Origin: Candidatus Acetatifactor stercoripullorum
GTDB taxonomy: Bacteria; Bacillota; Clostridia; Lachnospirales; Lachnospiraceae
Assembly: GCA_019114005.1 (NCBI GenBank)
Contig: DXGH01000071.1
Span: forward strand, 60,000-123,999
Direction: 5' to 3'
DNA: 64,000 nucleotides
The position numbers were made by a program, and so were the translations under genes. Below, piece by piece: positions 27,050 to 37,516 of this stretch (its first letter is position 1; the number at the start of each line of letters is the position of its first letter). The notes beneath the pieces were generated by a model. The model made no database searches. It was not told where the DNA came from and saw nothing but the letters and a program-made list of their open reading frames with translations.

Positions 27050-28303
27050 TTATCGAATTTCCAGATCATGCAAAAACAGGCCGCTTCTGAGCTTGGGCTC
27101 AAACCAAGTGGACTTGGGCGGCATAAGCCTTCCTGCGTCCGCCACCGCAAACAGCTCTTCTATGGAGGTGGGATACAGGGAAAAGGCCGCCTTCATGTCC
27201 GTATGCACTCTCCGCTCCAGCTCCCCAAGCCCTCTGATACCCCCTACAAAATCAATGCGTTTGTCGGTTTTCGGGTCCTGTATGCCCAAAATCGGTTCCA
27301 GCACATGGTTCTGCAGAATGGATACGTCCAATCCCGCCACCGCATCCTTGCTTTTTACAGTCTCCTTTGCCGTAAGCAGATACCAATCTCCTTCCAGATA
27401 CATGCCAAAGCTTCCTTTTTTGTCCGGCTTACAAGGAGTTTTCCCCCATTTTTTCACCGTAAAGCCTTCCTCCAGTTTTTTTAAGAAGTCTTCCGGCTCA
27501 AGACCATTCAAGTCCTTCACCACACGGTTGTAATCCAGAATGTGCAGCTCATCATCCGGAAAAAGCACGGAAAGGAAATAATTATACTCCTCCTGCCCCG
27601 TAAAATCCGGATGGGCCTGTCTGCGCATCTGCCCCACTCTCACCGCAGAAGCGCACCTGTGATGTCCGTCCGCAATATACAGGCTGGGAATGGCAGCAAA
27701 GGTCTTTTTTATCTCCGCAATCTTCTTTTCCTCAGAAATCACCCATACTCTGTGAACGACCCCATCGGAGGCGGTGAAATCATACACCGGTTCGCTTTCT
27801 TTTGCCGAAGCCACAATTTCCCTTAAGGTGTCGTTCGCCCGGTATGTAAGGAAAATAGGGCCTGTCTGCATATTGCAGGCATCCACATGGCAGATGCGGT
27901 CCTTCTCCTTTTCCGCTCTGGTATTCTCGTGCTTTTTGATCACTCCTGTGCTGTAATCGTCTATGGAAGCGCAGGCTACGATTCCGGTCTGTGATGCGCC
28001 ATCCATAATCTGCTCGTACAGATAATAGCAAGGCGTCTTCTCCTGTACAAAACGCCCCTCCTGTATCTGGCTCCAAAGAAGCTCGGCGGCCCTTTTATAT
28101 ACCCTTGGGTCGCAGGTGTCCACCTCCGGGCCAAACCCGGTCTCCGCCCTGTCGATGGCCAGAAAAGAATCGGGATTCTTCTCCACCTCTCTGCAGGCTT
28201 CCTCTCTGTTGTACACATCATAGGGCAGCGCAGCTATCCTGCCTGCCAGGTCCGCCCTGGGACGGTATGCCCGAAAGGGCTTGATCTCAGCCATAGCTTC
28301 CAT
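27050..28303 (-). CDS. DUF1015 family protein
   Basis: MAEIKPFRAYRPRADLAGRIAALPYDVYNREEA; LYIADGHHRCASAVRVGQMRR. Confidence 0.88.
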   Translation of the reverse strand: MEAMAEIKPFRAYRPRADLAGRIAALPYDVYNREEACREVEKNPDSFLAIDRAETGFGPEVDTCDPRVYKRAAELLWSQIQEGRFVQEKTPCYYLYEQIMDGASQTGIVACASIDDYSTGVIKKHENTRAEKEKDRICHVDACNMQTGPIFLTYRANDTLREIVASAKESEPVYDFTASDGVVHRVWVISEEKKIAEIKKTFAAIPSLYIADGHHRCASAVRVGQMRRQAHPDFTGQEEYNYFLSVLFPDDELHILDYNRVVKDLNGLEPEDFLKKLEEGFTVKKWGKTPCKPDKKGSFGMYLEGDWYLLTAKETVKSKDAVAGLDVSILQNHVLEPILGIQDPKTDKRIDFVGGIRGLGELERRVHTDMKAAFSLYPTSIEELFAVADAGRLMPPKSTWFEPKLRSGLFLHDLEIR

Positions 28304-28427
28304 CCTCTTTTCTTAAAATTGTTTATTTTTATTTTATCAAATAAAACTATACATAACAAGCATCCGGTGCTAAAATGTTTCCAGGGAAGAAAATGCACGG
28401 CGAAAACCGCGCGGAAATGAGGAAAAT

Positions 28428-28706
28428 ATGACAGACGAGCATAGAAAAATATTAGAGAGAATCAACGCTTACGCAGAGGAGGTAATGGCCGATATTGATC
28501 CCCAGAAGGTGCAGGTTTCCGTTCAGCTGGACAAGCTGCGGCCCATCATGGAGACCATCGCCGCAGAAATGGAAATGAGTCTGGAGGATTTCTTTATTCT
28601 GTACATGGATATACAAAGCGAGGCCTCCTGTCTCTCCGATCAAAAGCTCAGGGATGAGCTGCGGGACTTGAACGAAGGCGACGGGGCCCCTCTTTTGTAC
28701 CGTTGA
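28428..28706 (+). CDS. Small acidic conserved-type hypothetical protein (92 aa)
   Basis: Only convincing plus-strand ORF between divergent neighbours; followed immediately by a strong plus-strand terminator. Confidence 0.65.
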   Translation: MTDEHRKILERINAYAEEVMADIDPQKVQVSVQLDKLRPIMETIAAEMEMSLEDFFILYMDIQSEASCLSDQKLRDELRDLNEGDGAPLLYR

Positions 28707-28711
28707 TGAAA

Positions 28712-28758
28712 GGCCGTCAGGCACAACTCTCTCAAAGAGCTGCCTGACGGCCTTTTTT
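28712..28758 (+). terminator. Rho-independent terminator
   Basis: GGCCGTCAGGCA ... TGCCTGACGGCC followed by TTTTTT. Confidence 0.92.
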
Positions 28759-28781
28759 TGTGTGCGCCTTAAGGCGCGCAC

Positions 28782-29948
28782 TCAGCCTTTCACGATTCTC
28801 ACTCTGAATACGCCTTCCAGATTTTCCAGGGTATTTACAATTTCCTGAGTGGGTGCTGCCTCCACATCCAGCATGGTGTAAGCCACCTCTCCTCTGGATT
28901 TGTTGATCATATCGCTGATATTGATCCCCTTATCTCCAAAGGCCGCCGTAAATTTCGTAATCATATTTGCAATATTCTTGTGGAAAATAGCCACTCTTCC
29001 CGCCTTTGTGCACACGCCCATGTCGCAGGCAGGATAGTTCACGCTGTTTTTGATGTTTCCGTTTTCCAGATAATCTTTCAGCTCCTCCACTGCCATCTTT
29101 GCACAGTTGTCCTCAGACTCCTCCGTGCTTGCGCCCAGATGAGGAATCACAATACAGCCCTTCTTTCCTGCTGTGACCGTATTGGGGAAATCGGACACAT
29201 ACCTGTGTATTTTCCCGCTCTCAATGCCCTCCAGCACATCCTCTTCCTTTACAAGCAGGTCTCTGGCAAAATTCAAGATCACCACGCCATCCTTCATTTT
29301 GCTCATAGCTTCTTTGTCTATCATTCCTCTGGTGGAGTCCAGAAGGGGTACATGGATGGTAATGTAATCACACTGGGCGTAAATGTCATCCACGTTAAAC
29401 ACATGCTTCACGTCTCTGCTGAGATTCCAGGCAGCGTTCACAGACACATAAGGGTCATATCCGTATACCTCCATGCCAAGATGAACGGCAGCGTTGGCCA
29501 CCTTTACGCCAATGGCTCCAAGGCCGATAACACCCAGTTTTTTGCCTGATATCTCCGTCCCGGCAAAATGCTTTTTCTCCTTTTCCGCAGCCTTGGCAAT
29601 ATTTTCATCGTCCTTTGCCGATTTTACCCATTCGATGCCCCCAACCACATCTCTGGCCGCCAGAAGCATGCCTGCAAGCACAAGCTCCTTTACGCCGTTT
29701 GCATTTGCGCCGGGGGTATTAAATACCACGATGCCCTTTTCCGCACATTTATCAAGAGGGATGTTGTTGACGCCTGCGCCCGCCCTTGCCACTGCAAGGA
29801 GTCCTGCGGGCAGCTCCATGTCGTGCATGGACGCGCTTCTTACCAAAATACCCTGGGCGTCCTTTGCATCACTGCACAGCTCATACCCTTCCGTCAGATT
29901 CTGCAGACCCATCTGCGAAATAGGATTCAGACAATTAATATAAAACAT
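28782..29948 (-). CDS. serA: D-3-phosphoglycerate dehydrogenase with C-terminal ACT domain
   Basis: LGVIGLGAIGVKVANAAVHLGMEVYGYDPYVS; C-terminal EVAYTMLDVEAAPTQEIVNTLENLEGVFRVRIV. Confidence 0.92.
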   Translation of the reverse strand: MFYINCLNPISQMGLQNLTEGYELCSDAKDAQGILVRSASMHDMELPAGLLAVARAGAGVNNIPLDKCAEKGIVVFNTPGANANGVKELVLAGMLLAARDVVGGIEWVKSAKDDENIAKAAEKEKKHFAGTEISGKKLGVIGLGAIGVKVANAAVHLGMEVYGYDPYVSVNAAWNLSRDVKHVFNVDDIYAQCDYITIHVPLLDSTRGMIDKEAMSKMKDGVVILNFARDLLVKEEDVLEGIESGKIHRYVSDFPNTVTAGKKGCIVIPHLGASTEESEDNCAKMAVEELKDYLENGNIKNSVNYPACDMGVCTKAGRVAIFHKNIANMITKFTAAFGDKGINISDMINKSRGEVAYTMLDVEAAPTQEIVNTLENLEGVFRVRIVKG

Positions 29949-29949
29949 T

Positions 29950-31041
29950 TTAACTCTCCTTTGCATTTTCCGCTTCAAATTTCTTCATAAACGCAACCAG
30001 CTTTTCCACGCCCTCGATAGGCATAGCGTTGTAGATGCTGGCGCGCATGCCGCCCACTGTCCTGTGTCCCTTTAGGTTTTCAAAGCCTGCAGCCTTGGCC
30101 TCTTTTACAAATTTAGCGTCCAGCTCTGCGTCGCCGGTCACGAAGGGCACATTCATCAGGGAGCGGTCCTCCTTGCGGACCGTGCCGTGAAAGAGACTGC
30201 TCTCATCCAGATAATCATAGAGGATTTTTGCCTTTCTTTCATTGTACTCCTTCATGGCTGCAAGGCCGCCTCTCTTTTTCAGCCACTTAAACACCTTGCC
30301 GCAGATATAAATGCCATATGCGGGAGGCGTGTTGTACAAAGACTGATTATCCGCATGAATTTTGTAGCGAAGCATGGTGGGAGTACCAGGAAGCACATCC
30401 TCGGTGATCAAGTCCTCTCTGATGATAACGATCACAACTCCCGCGGGGCCGATATTTTTCTGTACACCGCCGTAAATCATTCCGTATTTTGTCACATCCA
30501 CCGGCTCTGACAAAAAACAGCTGGACACGTCCGCAACCAACGGCTTTCCCTTGGTGTTCGGCAGCGTTTTGAATTTCGTTCCGTAAATGGTGTTGTTTTC
30601 ACAAATATACACATAATCCGCATCCTCGCTGATGGGAAGATCGGAGCAGTCCGGTATGTAAGAAAAGGTCTTATCCTCTGAGGAGGCAATCTTGTTTGCC
30701 TTGCCGTAGATGCAGGCCTCCTGGTAGGCTTTTTTTGCCCATTGTCCCGTGACAATGTAGTCGGCCACCCGGTTTTTCATCAGATTCATGGGAATCATTG
30801 CAAACTGCTGGCTGGCTCCTCCCTGGAGAAAAAGCACCTTATAATTGTCGGGAATATTCATAAGCTCCCTCAAATCCGCTTCCGCTTCCTGGATAATGGT
30901 TTCAAACGCCTTGGAACGGTGGCTCATCTCCATTACAGACATTCCTGTGCCCTTATAATCCAGCATTTCATCAGCCGCTTCCCGCAAAACCTCTTCAGGC
31001 AGCACTGCGGGGCCCGCCGAAAAATTATATACTCTTGCCAT
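29950..31041 (-). CDS. serC: Phosphoserine aminotransferase
   Basis: YNFSAGPAVLPEEVLREA; YVYICENNTIYGTKF; GGVQKNIGPAGVVIVI. Confidence 0.95.
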   Translation of the reverse strand: MARVYNFSAGPAVLPEEVLREAADEMLDYKGTGMSVMEMSHRSKAFETIIQEAEADLRELMNIPDNYKVLFLQGGASQQFAMIPMNLMKNRVADYIVTGQWAKKAYQEACIYGKANKIASSEDKTFSYIPDCSDLPISEDADYVYICENNTIYGTKFKTLPNTKGKPLVADVSSCFLSEPVDVTKYGMIYGGVQKNIGPAGVVIVIIREDLITEDVLPGTPTMLRYKIHADNQSLYNTPPAYGIYICGKVFKWLKKRGGLAAMKEYNERKAKILYDYLDESSLFHGTVRKEDRSLMNVPFVTGDAELDAKFVKEAKAAGFENLKGHRTVGGMRASIYNAMPIEGVEKLVAFMKKFEAENAKES

Positions 31042-31069
31042 TTGTAAAAGTCCTCCTCATTCTTATTTG

Positions 31070-31110
31070 ACCATAGGTATAGAATAATCTTTCCTTTCAC
31101 TTTAGTCAAC
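31070..31110 (-). promoter_or_regulatory. serC-serA promoter
   Basis: Minus strand TTGACT-17-TATTCT upstream of serC. Confidence 0.6.
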
Positions 31111-31145
31111 TGCATTGTTAAAATATTTTCAATTTTTTGTATTTT

Positions 31146-32531
31146 TTAGTAAAACATCACCACAGGTGTCCCCGTCTCCACCATCTCATACAGCTCTGCC
31201 ATTTTCTGAGAGGGCGTATTAATGCACCCGTGTGAGCCGTTCTTTTTGTAAATTTCACCGCCAAATTCTGTTCTCCAGGAGGCATCATGTATTCCAATCC
31301 CTCCTTTGACAGGCATCCAGTATTTCACAGGGGACGCATAGCCTTCCCCGCGCAGCACCCTGTTTCTCTGTTTGTTATATACATAATTCACACCCTCAGG
31401 CGTACCCCATTTTCTGCTGAGGTTTCCGGTGACCACCTCTGTCTCCAAAAGAAGTTTACCCTCTTCGTAATAGTACATTTTCTGCTGGGTCATGTCGATT
31501 TCGATATAGGTGTCTCCAATATCGTCCTTCCCCCGGTGCAGTCCCTGCCTTTTGTACGCAGGAATATGGACGCAGCTTTCCCCTGCAGGAATGCTCTCCA
31601 TCAGATATTCCACCTCTGCCTTTTGATCTAACTGTGTGCCGTAGGTTCCTCCCTCTATGGTCACCACATCTCCCCTGGTGGAAAGAAAGCTCCTCTCCCC
31701 GCCATAGGTATCATATTCTCCGGCCAGCTCTTTTATGAAAGCCTCCACCTGCTCTTTTTCCATCACCAGCTCTCCCGATTCGTCAAGCACGGGAAGTCCG
31801 TATTCTGTTTTGAGAAAGCCTGCGGTGATGGACGCATCCAGCAAAATTTTTTCATCCCCCATATCATAGGTGATCTGGCAGTCCTGAAACTGCTCTATCT
31901 TTTTCCACAGCTTAAGTGTCTGTTCATCCTGCTCATCTTTCTTAAGCGCATAATAGCAGTCTGCGTCCCCCAGAGAAAGCTGGGTCTCTCCCTCTTTTAT
32001 CACAGACAAAAGCGCCTGATACGCCTTTTGGGTATCCAGCCTGCCGCTTAAGCCGTCTATCAGCGTATAGCCCTCGTCTCTGCGTTCGATAGAAAGTCCG
32101 GGCTCTCTCTCAAGCTCCTGTCTGACAAAGGGCAGCTCCTGCCAGAGCTTTTCCAGCTTTTCTTCGTCAAAGGAAACCGCCGGGGCCAGAGTGTTTCTTT
32201 GTGCCGTGAAATATCCGGCCCACAGAAAGGAATTCTGCTCCTTTAAGGACTCCTCTAAGGACTCCGTATAGTCCCCTTTGTAATCCGCCTGGGATAAATC
32301 CAGCAGATAGGATTGTCCCGTACTGTCCGTAATTGTAATAATCGGAGCCTCCGTAAAAGACAGAAGCTCCGAGTTTACCTCCTCCACTGACTTGCCTGTG
32401 CAATAAACACCGTTAATCCAGGTATTTAAGCTAAATACCCCTCTGTAATAAAAGGCCAGAGCCAGATATCCAGAAACTGCGGCAAGCAATAGGATAACCA
32501 TCACCAAAAAAATTCTTGTCCTTCGTTTCAT
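31146..32531 (-). CDS. L,D-transpeptidase (YkuD) with N-terminal anchor and peptidoglycan-binding-4-like repeats
   Basis: GIGIHDASWRTEFGGEIYKKNGSHGCINTPSQKMAELYEMVETGTPVVMFY with HGCIN catalytic motif. Confidence 0.92.
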   Translation of the reverse strand: MKRRTRIFLVMVILLLAAVSGYLALAFYYRGVFSLNTWINGVYCTGKSVEEVNSELLSFTEAPIITITDSTGQSYLLDLSQADYKGDYTESLEESLKEQNSFLWAGYFTAQRNTLAPAVSFDEEKLEKLWQELPFVRQELEREPGLSIERRDEGYTLIDGLSGRLDTQKAYQALLSVIKEGETQLSLGDADCYYALKKDEQDEQTLKLWKKIEQFQDCQITYDMGDEKILLDASITAGFLKTEYGLPVLDESGELVMEKEQVEAFIKELAGEYDTYGGERSFLSTRGDVVTIEGGTYGTQLDQKAEVEYLMESIPAGESCVHIPAYKRQGLHRGKDDIGDTYIEIDMTQQKMYYYEEGKLLLETEVVTGNLSRKWGTPEGVNYVYNKQRNRVLRGEGYASPVKYWMPVKGGIGIHDASWRTEFGGEIYKKNGSHGCINTPSQKMAELYEMVETGTPVVMFY

Positions 32532-32537
32532 CCCAGA

Positions 32538-34211
32538 CTATTCCTTCAAATCGTCTCCATCAAAAACCTCATCAATGGGAGCCCCCGCAGGAACCATAGG
32601 GAACACCTTGTCATCCTCCGGAATCATGCACTCGATCATAACCGGCGCATTCATGGCAATTGCCCTTTTGATGGCCGGCTCCACCTCCTCCTTTGTGGAA
32701 ACACGGATAGCCGCACAGCCAAGTCCCTCGGCAACCTTGCAGAAATCTACTTTGTCATTTAAAACAGTCTGGGAATAACGCTTCCCATAGAAAAGAGTCT
32801 GCCACTGGCGAACCATGCCCAAAACATGATTGTTGATCACCACCTGGATGATGGGAATCTGATATCTGCTGGCGGTGGCAAGCTCATTCATATTCATCCG
32901 GAAGCATCCGTCTCCCGCAATGTTAATACATATCTTATCAGGCCGCCCCACCTTTGCGCCGATACAAGCTCCCAGGCCGTAGCCCATGGTGCCAAGGCCG
33001 CCGGAGGACAAAAAGGTTCTGGGCTTAGTAAATTTGTAGTACTGAGCCGCCCACATCTGATGCTGTCCTACATCCGTGGTAATGATAGCGTCTCCCCCTG
33101 TAATCCGGTCGATTTCTTCAATCACATAGGGACAGGACAGTTTTTCCTTGTCATATTTTAAAGGATACTTCTCCTTCATCTCCTGGATGGCATTCATCCA
33201 TTCCTCGTGGTTTTGCTGCACCAGCTTCTTGTTCAGCCGGGAAAGCACCTCCTTTAAATCTCCCACCAGACAGGCATTTACACGAATGTTTTTGTTGATT
33301 TCCGCCGGGTCGATATCAATTTGTATGATTTTCGCATTCTCGGCAAAGCGCTTGGGATTTCCGATCACTCTGTCCGAAAATCTCGCTCCCAGGGCAATCA
33401 AAAGATCGCACTGGCTGACACCCAGGTTAGAAGTCTTTGTGCCGTGCATACCGATCATGCCTGTGTAGCGTCTGCTTCTGCCGTCAAAAGCTCCCTTGGC
33501 CATCAGGGTATCGCAGACAGGCGCGTCGATCAGCTCCGCAAACTCCGCCACCTCCTTGGAGGCTCCGGACAAAACAGCTCCGCCGCCCAGATAAATATAC
33601 GGCTTTTCTGCCTTATTGATATAATCCGCAATCCGGTCCAAATCCTCCTCGCTGTAGGAAGGCGCAGACTCCTTCGTCTGAGGCTTTGCAGGAACATACT
33701 CGCAGACCGCCGCTGTCACATCCTTTGTGATATCCACCAGGACAGGACCCGGCCGCCCGCTTTTCGCAATAGAAAAAGCCTTGCGGATGGTATCCGCCAG
33801 AATTTCAACATTCTTCACAATAAAGCCATGCTTTGTGATAGGCATGGTAACTCCCGCGATATCCACCTCCTGGAAGCTGTCCTTCCCCAGCATGGGAAGG
33901 TTCACATTGGCAGTGATGGCAACCATGGGCACGGAATCCATATACGCGGTGGCAATGCCGGTTACCAGATTGGTGGCTCCCGGACCGCTGGTGGCAAGAC
34001 ATACTCCTACCTTTCCCGTTGCTCTGGCATAGCCGTCGGCGGCATGAGCCGCTCCCTGCTCGTGAGAAGTCAATATGTGTGTAATTTCATCACTGTGCTG
34101 ATACAGTGCGTCATAAATATTCAGAATAGAGCCTCCAGGATACCCGAAAACGGTATCCACTCCCTGCTCCTTTAAACACTCTACAACAATTTCCGAACCA
34201 TTTAACTGCAT
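32538..34211 (-). CDS. ilvB: Acetolactate synthase large subunit
   Basis: VFGYPGGSILNIYDALYQ; TSGPGATNLVTGIATAYMDSVPMVAIT; GDGCFRMNMNELATA. Confidence 0.95.
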   Translation of the reverse strand: MQLNGSEIVVECLKEQGVDTVFGYPGGSILNIYDALYQHSDEITHILTSHEQGAAHAADGYARATGKVGVCLATSGPGATNLVTGIATAYMDSVPMVAITANVNLPMLGKDSFQEVDIAGVTMPITKHGFIVKNVEILADTIRKAFSIAKSGRPGPVLVDITKDVTAAVCEYVPAKPQTKESAPSYSEEDLDRIADYINKAEKPYIYLGGGAVLSGASKEVAEFAELIDAPVCDTLMAKGAFDGRSRRYTGMIGMHGTKTSNLGVSQCDLLIALGARFSDRVIGNPKRFAENAKIIQIDIDPAEINKNIRVNACLVGDLKEVLSRLNKKLVQQNHEEWMNAIQEMKEKYPLKYDKEKLSCPYVIEEIDRITGGDAIITTDVGQHQMWAAQYYKFTKPRTFLSSGGLGTMGYGLGACIGAKVGRPDKICINIAGDGCFRMNMNELATASRYQIPIIQVVINNHVLGMVRQWQTLFYGKRYSQTVLNDKVDFCKVAEGLGCAAIRVSTKEEVEPAIKRAIAMNAPVMIECMIPEDDKVFPMVPAGAPIDEVFDGDDLKE

Positions 34212-34247
34212 TTGTCAAAATCCTCCCTGGGCTTTCTCATCACACGC

Positions 34248-35936
34248 TTATTTTCTGGAAGGCACTTCCAGCACGGCCCCTTTGTTGCCGCTGGTTACAA
34301 GCTCCCTGTATCTGGAAAGATATCCCGTTGTCACCTTGGGCTCTCTTGGCTGCCATTTCTTTCTTCTTTCCGCCATTTCTTCCTCGGATACCAGCACATC
34401 CAGTCTGTTCTCCGGTATATTGATGCTGATGATATCGCCCTCTTCCACCAGGGCAATGGGGCCGCCCACAGCAGCCTCCGGGGAAACGTGGCCGATAGAA
34501 GCGCCTCTGGATGCACCGGAAAAACGGCCGTCGGTTATCAGGGCCACACTGGAACCCAGACCCATTCCCGCAATCGCCGAGGTGGGATTTAACATCTCCC
34601 GCATTCCCGGGCCGCCCTTAGGGCCCTCATAACGAATCACCACCACATCTCCTGCCACGATTTTACCGGATTTGATGGCTTCGATTGCATCCTCCTCACA
34701 GTCAAACACCCTGGCCGGTCCCTGATGCACAAGCATCTCAGGCGCCACCGCAGAACGCTTCACCACACCGCTGTCCGGCGCAAGATTTCCCTTTAAGATA
34801 GCGATGCCTCCGGTCTCGGAATAGGGATTTTCGATGGGACGAATCACCTCCGGATTCTTGTTGACGCAGCCCTTTATATTTTCACCGATCGTCCGGCCTG
34901 TAACAGTCATGCAGTCCAGATGCAGCAGATTCTTCTTGGTCAGCTCATTCATTACCGCATAAACGCCCCCGGCCTCGTTTAAGTCCTCTATGTAGGTAGG
35001 GCCTGCCGGAGCCAGATGACACAGATTAGGAGTTTTGGCCGACAGCTCATTTGCGATATCCAGATTCAGCTCCACGCCCGCCTCCCTGGCAATAGCAGGC
35101 AGATGCAGCATGGAATTAGTGGAACAGCCAAGGGCCATGTCCACCGTCAGCGCATTCAGGAAGGCATCCTTGGTCATAATATCCCTGGGCTTGATATCTT
35201 TTCTTACAAGCTCCATAATCTGCATGCCCGCATGCTTTGCCAGACGGATACGCTCTGAAAACACCGCCGGAATCGTACCGTTGCCCTTAAGTCCCATGCC
35301 GATGGCTTCTGTCAGACAGTTCATGGAATTGGCGGTATACATGCCGGAGCAGGAGCCGCAGGTAGGACACACCTTCTCCTCAAATTCAGACAGCTCCTCC
35401 AGGGTCATGGTTCCCGCAGCCACGCTTCCCACCGCTTCGAACATGGAGGACAGACTTCTCTTTTGTCCGTGCACCCGTCCCGCCAGCATAGGGCCGCCGG
35501 AGACAAAGATTGTGGGGATGTTCAGTCTTGCCGCCGCCATCAGAAGTCCGGGCACATTCTTGTCACAGTTGGGCACACACACCAGTCCGTCAAAGCCGTG
35601 GGCCATGGCCATACATTCCGTGCTGTCCGCGATCAAATCTCTGGTCACAAGAGAATATTTCATTCCCACATGTCCCATGGAAATGCCGTCGCACACTGCA
35701 ATGGCCGGGAACACCACAGGCATTCCTCCCGCCATGGCAACTCCTATCTTCACAGCCTCCACAATTTTGTCAAGATTCATATGGCCGGGTACAATTTCAT
35801 TGTAAGAGCTCACAATGCCGATCATGGGCCGGCTGCGCTCCTCCTCCGTGTAACCCAGCGCGTTGAATAAGCTTCTATGGGGCGCCTGTGCGGTGCCTGT
35901 CTTTACGGAATCGCTTCTCATCTTTCTATCCTCCAC
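34248..35936 (-). CDS. ilvD: Dihydroxy-acid dehydratase
   Basis: [61 protein letters not shown]. Confidence 0.96.
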   Translation of the reverse strand: MEDRKMRSDSVKTGTAQAPHRSLFNALGYTEEERSRPMIGIVSSYNEIVPGHMNLDKIVEAVKIGVAMAGGMPVVFPAIAVCDGISMGHVGMKYSLVTRDLIADSTECMAMAHGFDGLVCVPNCDKNVPGLLMAAARLNIPTIFVSGGPMLAGRVHGQKRSLSSMFEAVGSVAAGTMTLEELSEFEEKVCPTCGSCSGMYTANSMNCLTEAIGMGLKGNGTIPAVFSERIRLAKHAGMQIMELVRKDIKPRDIMTKDAFLNALTVDMALGCSTNSMLHLPAIAREAGVELNLDIANELSAKTPNLCHLAPAGPTYIEDLNEAGGVYAVMNELTKKNLLHLDCMTVTGRTIGENIKGCVNKNPEVIRPIENPYSETGGIAILKGNLAPDSGVVKRSAVAPEMLVHQGPARVFDCEEDAIEAIKSGKIVAGDVVVIRYEGPKGGPGMREMLNPTSAIAGMGLGSSVALITDGRFSGASRGASIGHVSPEAAVGGPIALVEEGDIISINIPENRLDVLVSEEEMAERRKKWQPREPKVTTGYLSRYRELVTSGNKGAVLEVPSRK

Positions 35937-35999
35937 TTTTCTTATCTATTTCCTTCTATTACCTCTATTGCCAATTTTACTGCCTGTTCCCTTAAAATG

Positions 36000-37085
36000 T
36001 CACCGGATGCGCTCTGCTAAAAGGTCTCCCATCTCACTGCAGCTTGTAAGGGTCATGCCCTGGGACATAATATCCTGCGTGCGGTATCCTTCCGAAAGCA
36101 CCTGTTTTACGGCGTTCTCTATGGCCTGGGCCTCTTTGTCCAGATTAAAGCTGTAGCGCAGCATCATTGCAGCGCTGAGTATGGTTGCGATGGGATTTGC
36201 AATATTTTTTCCCGCAATGTCCGGCGCAGAGCCGTGGCTGGGCTCATAAAGTCCGAAGCTGCTGTCGTTTAAGCTTGCGCTCGCCAGCATGCCGATGGAG
36301 CCGGTAACCATGCTGGCCTCATCGGAAAGAATATCGCCAAACATATTCTCCGTCAAAATCACGTCAAACTGAGCGGGATTTTTTACAAGCTGCATGGCGC
36401 AGTTGTCCACCAGCATATGCTCCAGGGTTACATCCGGATAATCCTCTGCCACCTCTTTGGTCACGCTTCTCCAAAGCCTGGAGGAATCCAATACATTGGC
36501 CTTGTCCACGCTGGTCACCTTTTTACGGCGCTTTCTGGCAATCTCAAAGCCCTTTACCGCAATACGCCTTATTTCGTTCTCATCGTAGGTCAGGGTGTCA
36601 ATGGCCTTTCGGATGCCGTTTTCCTCTATGGTCTTTCTCTCACCGAAATAAAGACCTCCTGTCAGCTCCCGCACAATCACCATGTCAAATCCTGCGCTGC
36701 TGATCTCCTCCTTTAGGGGACAGGCCCCTGCCAGCTCTTCATACAGCACCGCCGGGCGCAGGTTTGCAAAAAGGTTCAGCGATTTTCGCAGGGCCAAAAG
36801 CCCAGCCTCCGGCCTTCTGTCAGGGGGAAGCTGATACCAGGGTGAAGTGGTGGTATCTCCTCCGATGGAACCCATGAGCACCGCATCTGCCGCCTTGGCG
36901 TCCGCAACAGCCTCTTCTGTCAGGGGCACTCCATGGACGTCGATGGACGCCCCTCCCATCAAAATATCCTGAAACAAAATCTTATGGCCGTAAACATCAG
37001 CCGTCTTTTCCAGAATTTTTTTAGCTTCTCTTATAATCTCCGGTCCTATGCCATCCCCGGGAATGCAGACAATATGTAATTCCAT
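36000..37085 (-). CDS. leuB: 3-isopropylmalate dehydrogenase
   Basis: VCIPGDGIGPEIIREAKKIL; RELTGGLYFGER; YEPSHGSAPDIAGKNIANP. Confidence 0.95.
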   Translation of the reverse strand: MELHIVCIPGDGIGPEIIREAKKILEKTADVYGHKILFQDILMGGASIDVHGVPLTEEAVADAKAADAVLMGSIGGDTTTSPWYQLPPDRRPEAGLLALRKSLNLFANLRPAVLYEELAGACPLKEEISSAGFDMVIVRELTGGLYFGERKTIEENGIRKAIDTLTYDENEIRRIAVKGFEIARKRRKKVTSVDKANVLDSSRLWRSVTKEVAEDYPDVTLEHMLVDNCAMQLVKNPAQFDVILTENMFGDILSDEASMVTGSIGMLASASLNDSSFGLYEPSHGSAPDIAGKNIANPIATILSAAMMLRYSFNLDKEAQAIENAVKQVLSEGYRTQDIMSQGMTLTSCSEMGDLLAERIR

Positions 37086-37189
37086 AGTTTCCCTCATTTC
37101 TGCGCCGCCCTCTGCGCATTTTTTTCCATTTTAACATAAAAGCAGCGCCTGAACAATGAGGCACTGCCTTTGCTTCTCCAGATATCTTC

Positions 37190-37516
37190 TTAATTTTCAC
37201 CGGGCTTCTCTACGCGGCTGATTGCTGATTTCTCCATGGGGATACGGCAGTTCTTATTATTACCAAATTCAACGATTACAGTGTCGTCCGTAATATCAAT
37301 GACAATGCCGTAAAAGCCCGATGTAGTCAGCACGCAGTCTCCCGTCTCCAGCGATGCAAGCATGGACGCAAGCCTTTTGCGCTCCTTTTTCTGGGGCCTC
37401 ATAAAGAAGAAATACATTGCGCCGATCAGCACTGCATAAACAAGCAGTATTCCGATAAAGCTCACCGTGCTTCCAGCTGCACTGGCCGCCGCATCATCTG
37501 TTAACAATATTCCCAT
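37190..37516 (-). CDS. yajC: Preprotein translocase subunit YajC
   Basis: MYFFFMRPQKKERKRLASMLASLETGDCVLTTSGFYGIV. Confidence 0.93.
   Translation of the reverse strand: MGILLTDDAAASAAGSTVSFIGILLVYAVLIGAMYFFFMRPQKKERKRLASMLASLETGDCVLTTSGFYGIVIDITDDTVIVEFGNNKNCRIPMEKSAISRVEKPGEN

Noticed and set aside
35937-37189. T-box or leader-peptide attenuator upstream of ilvD/leuB
   Set aside because: Spacers are too short and lack the T-box sequence; only the repeat/terminator structure described was found.
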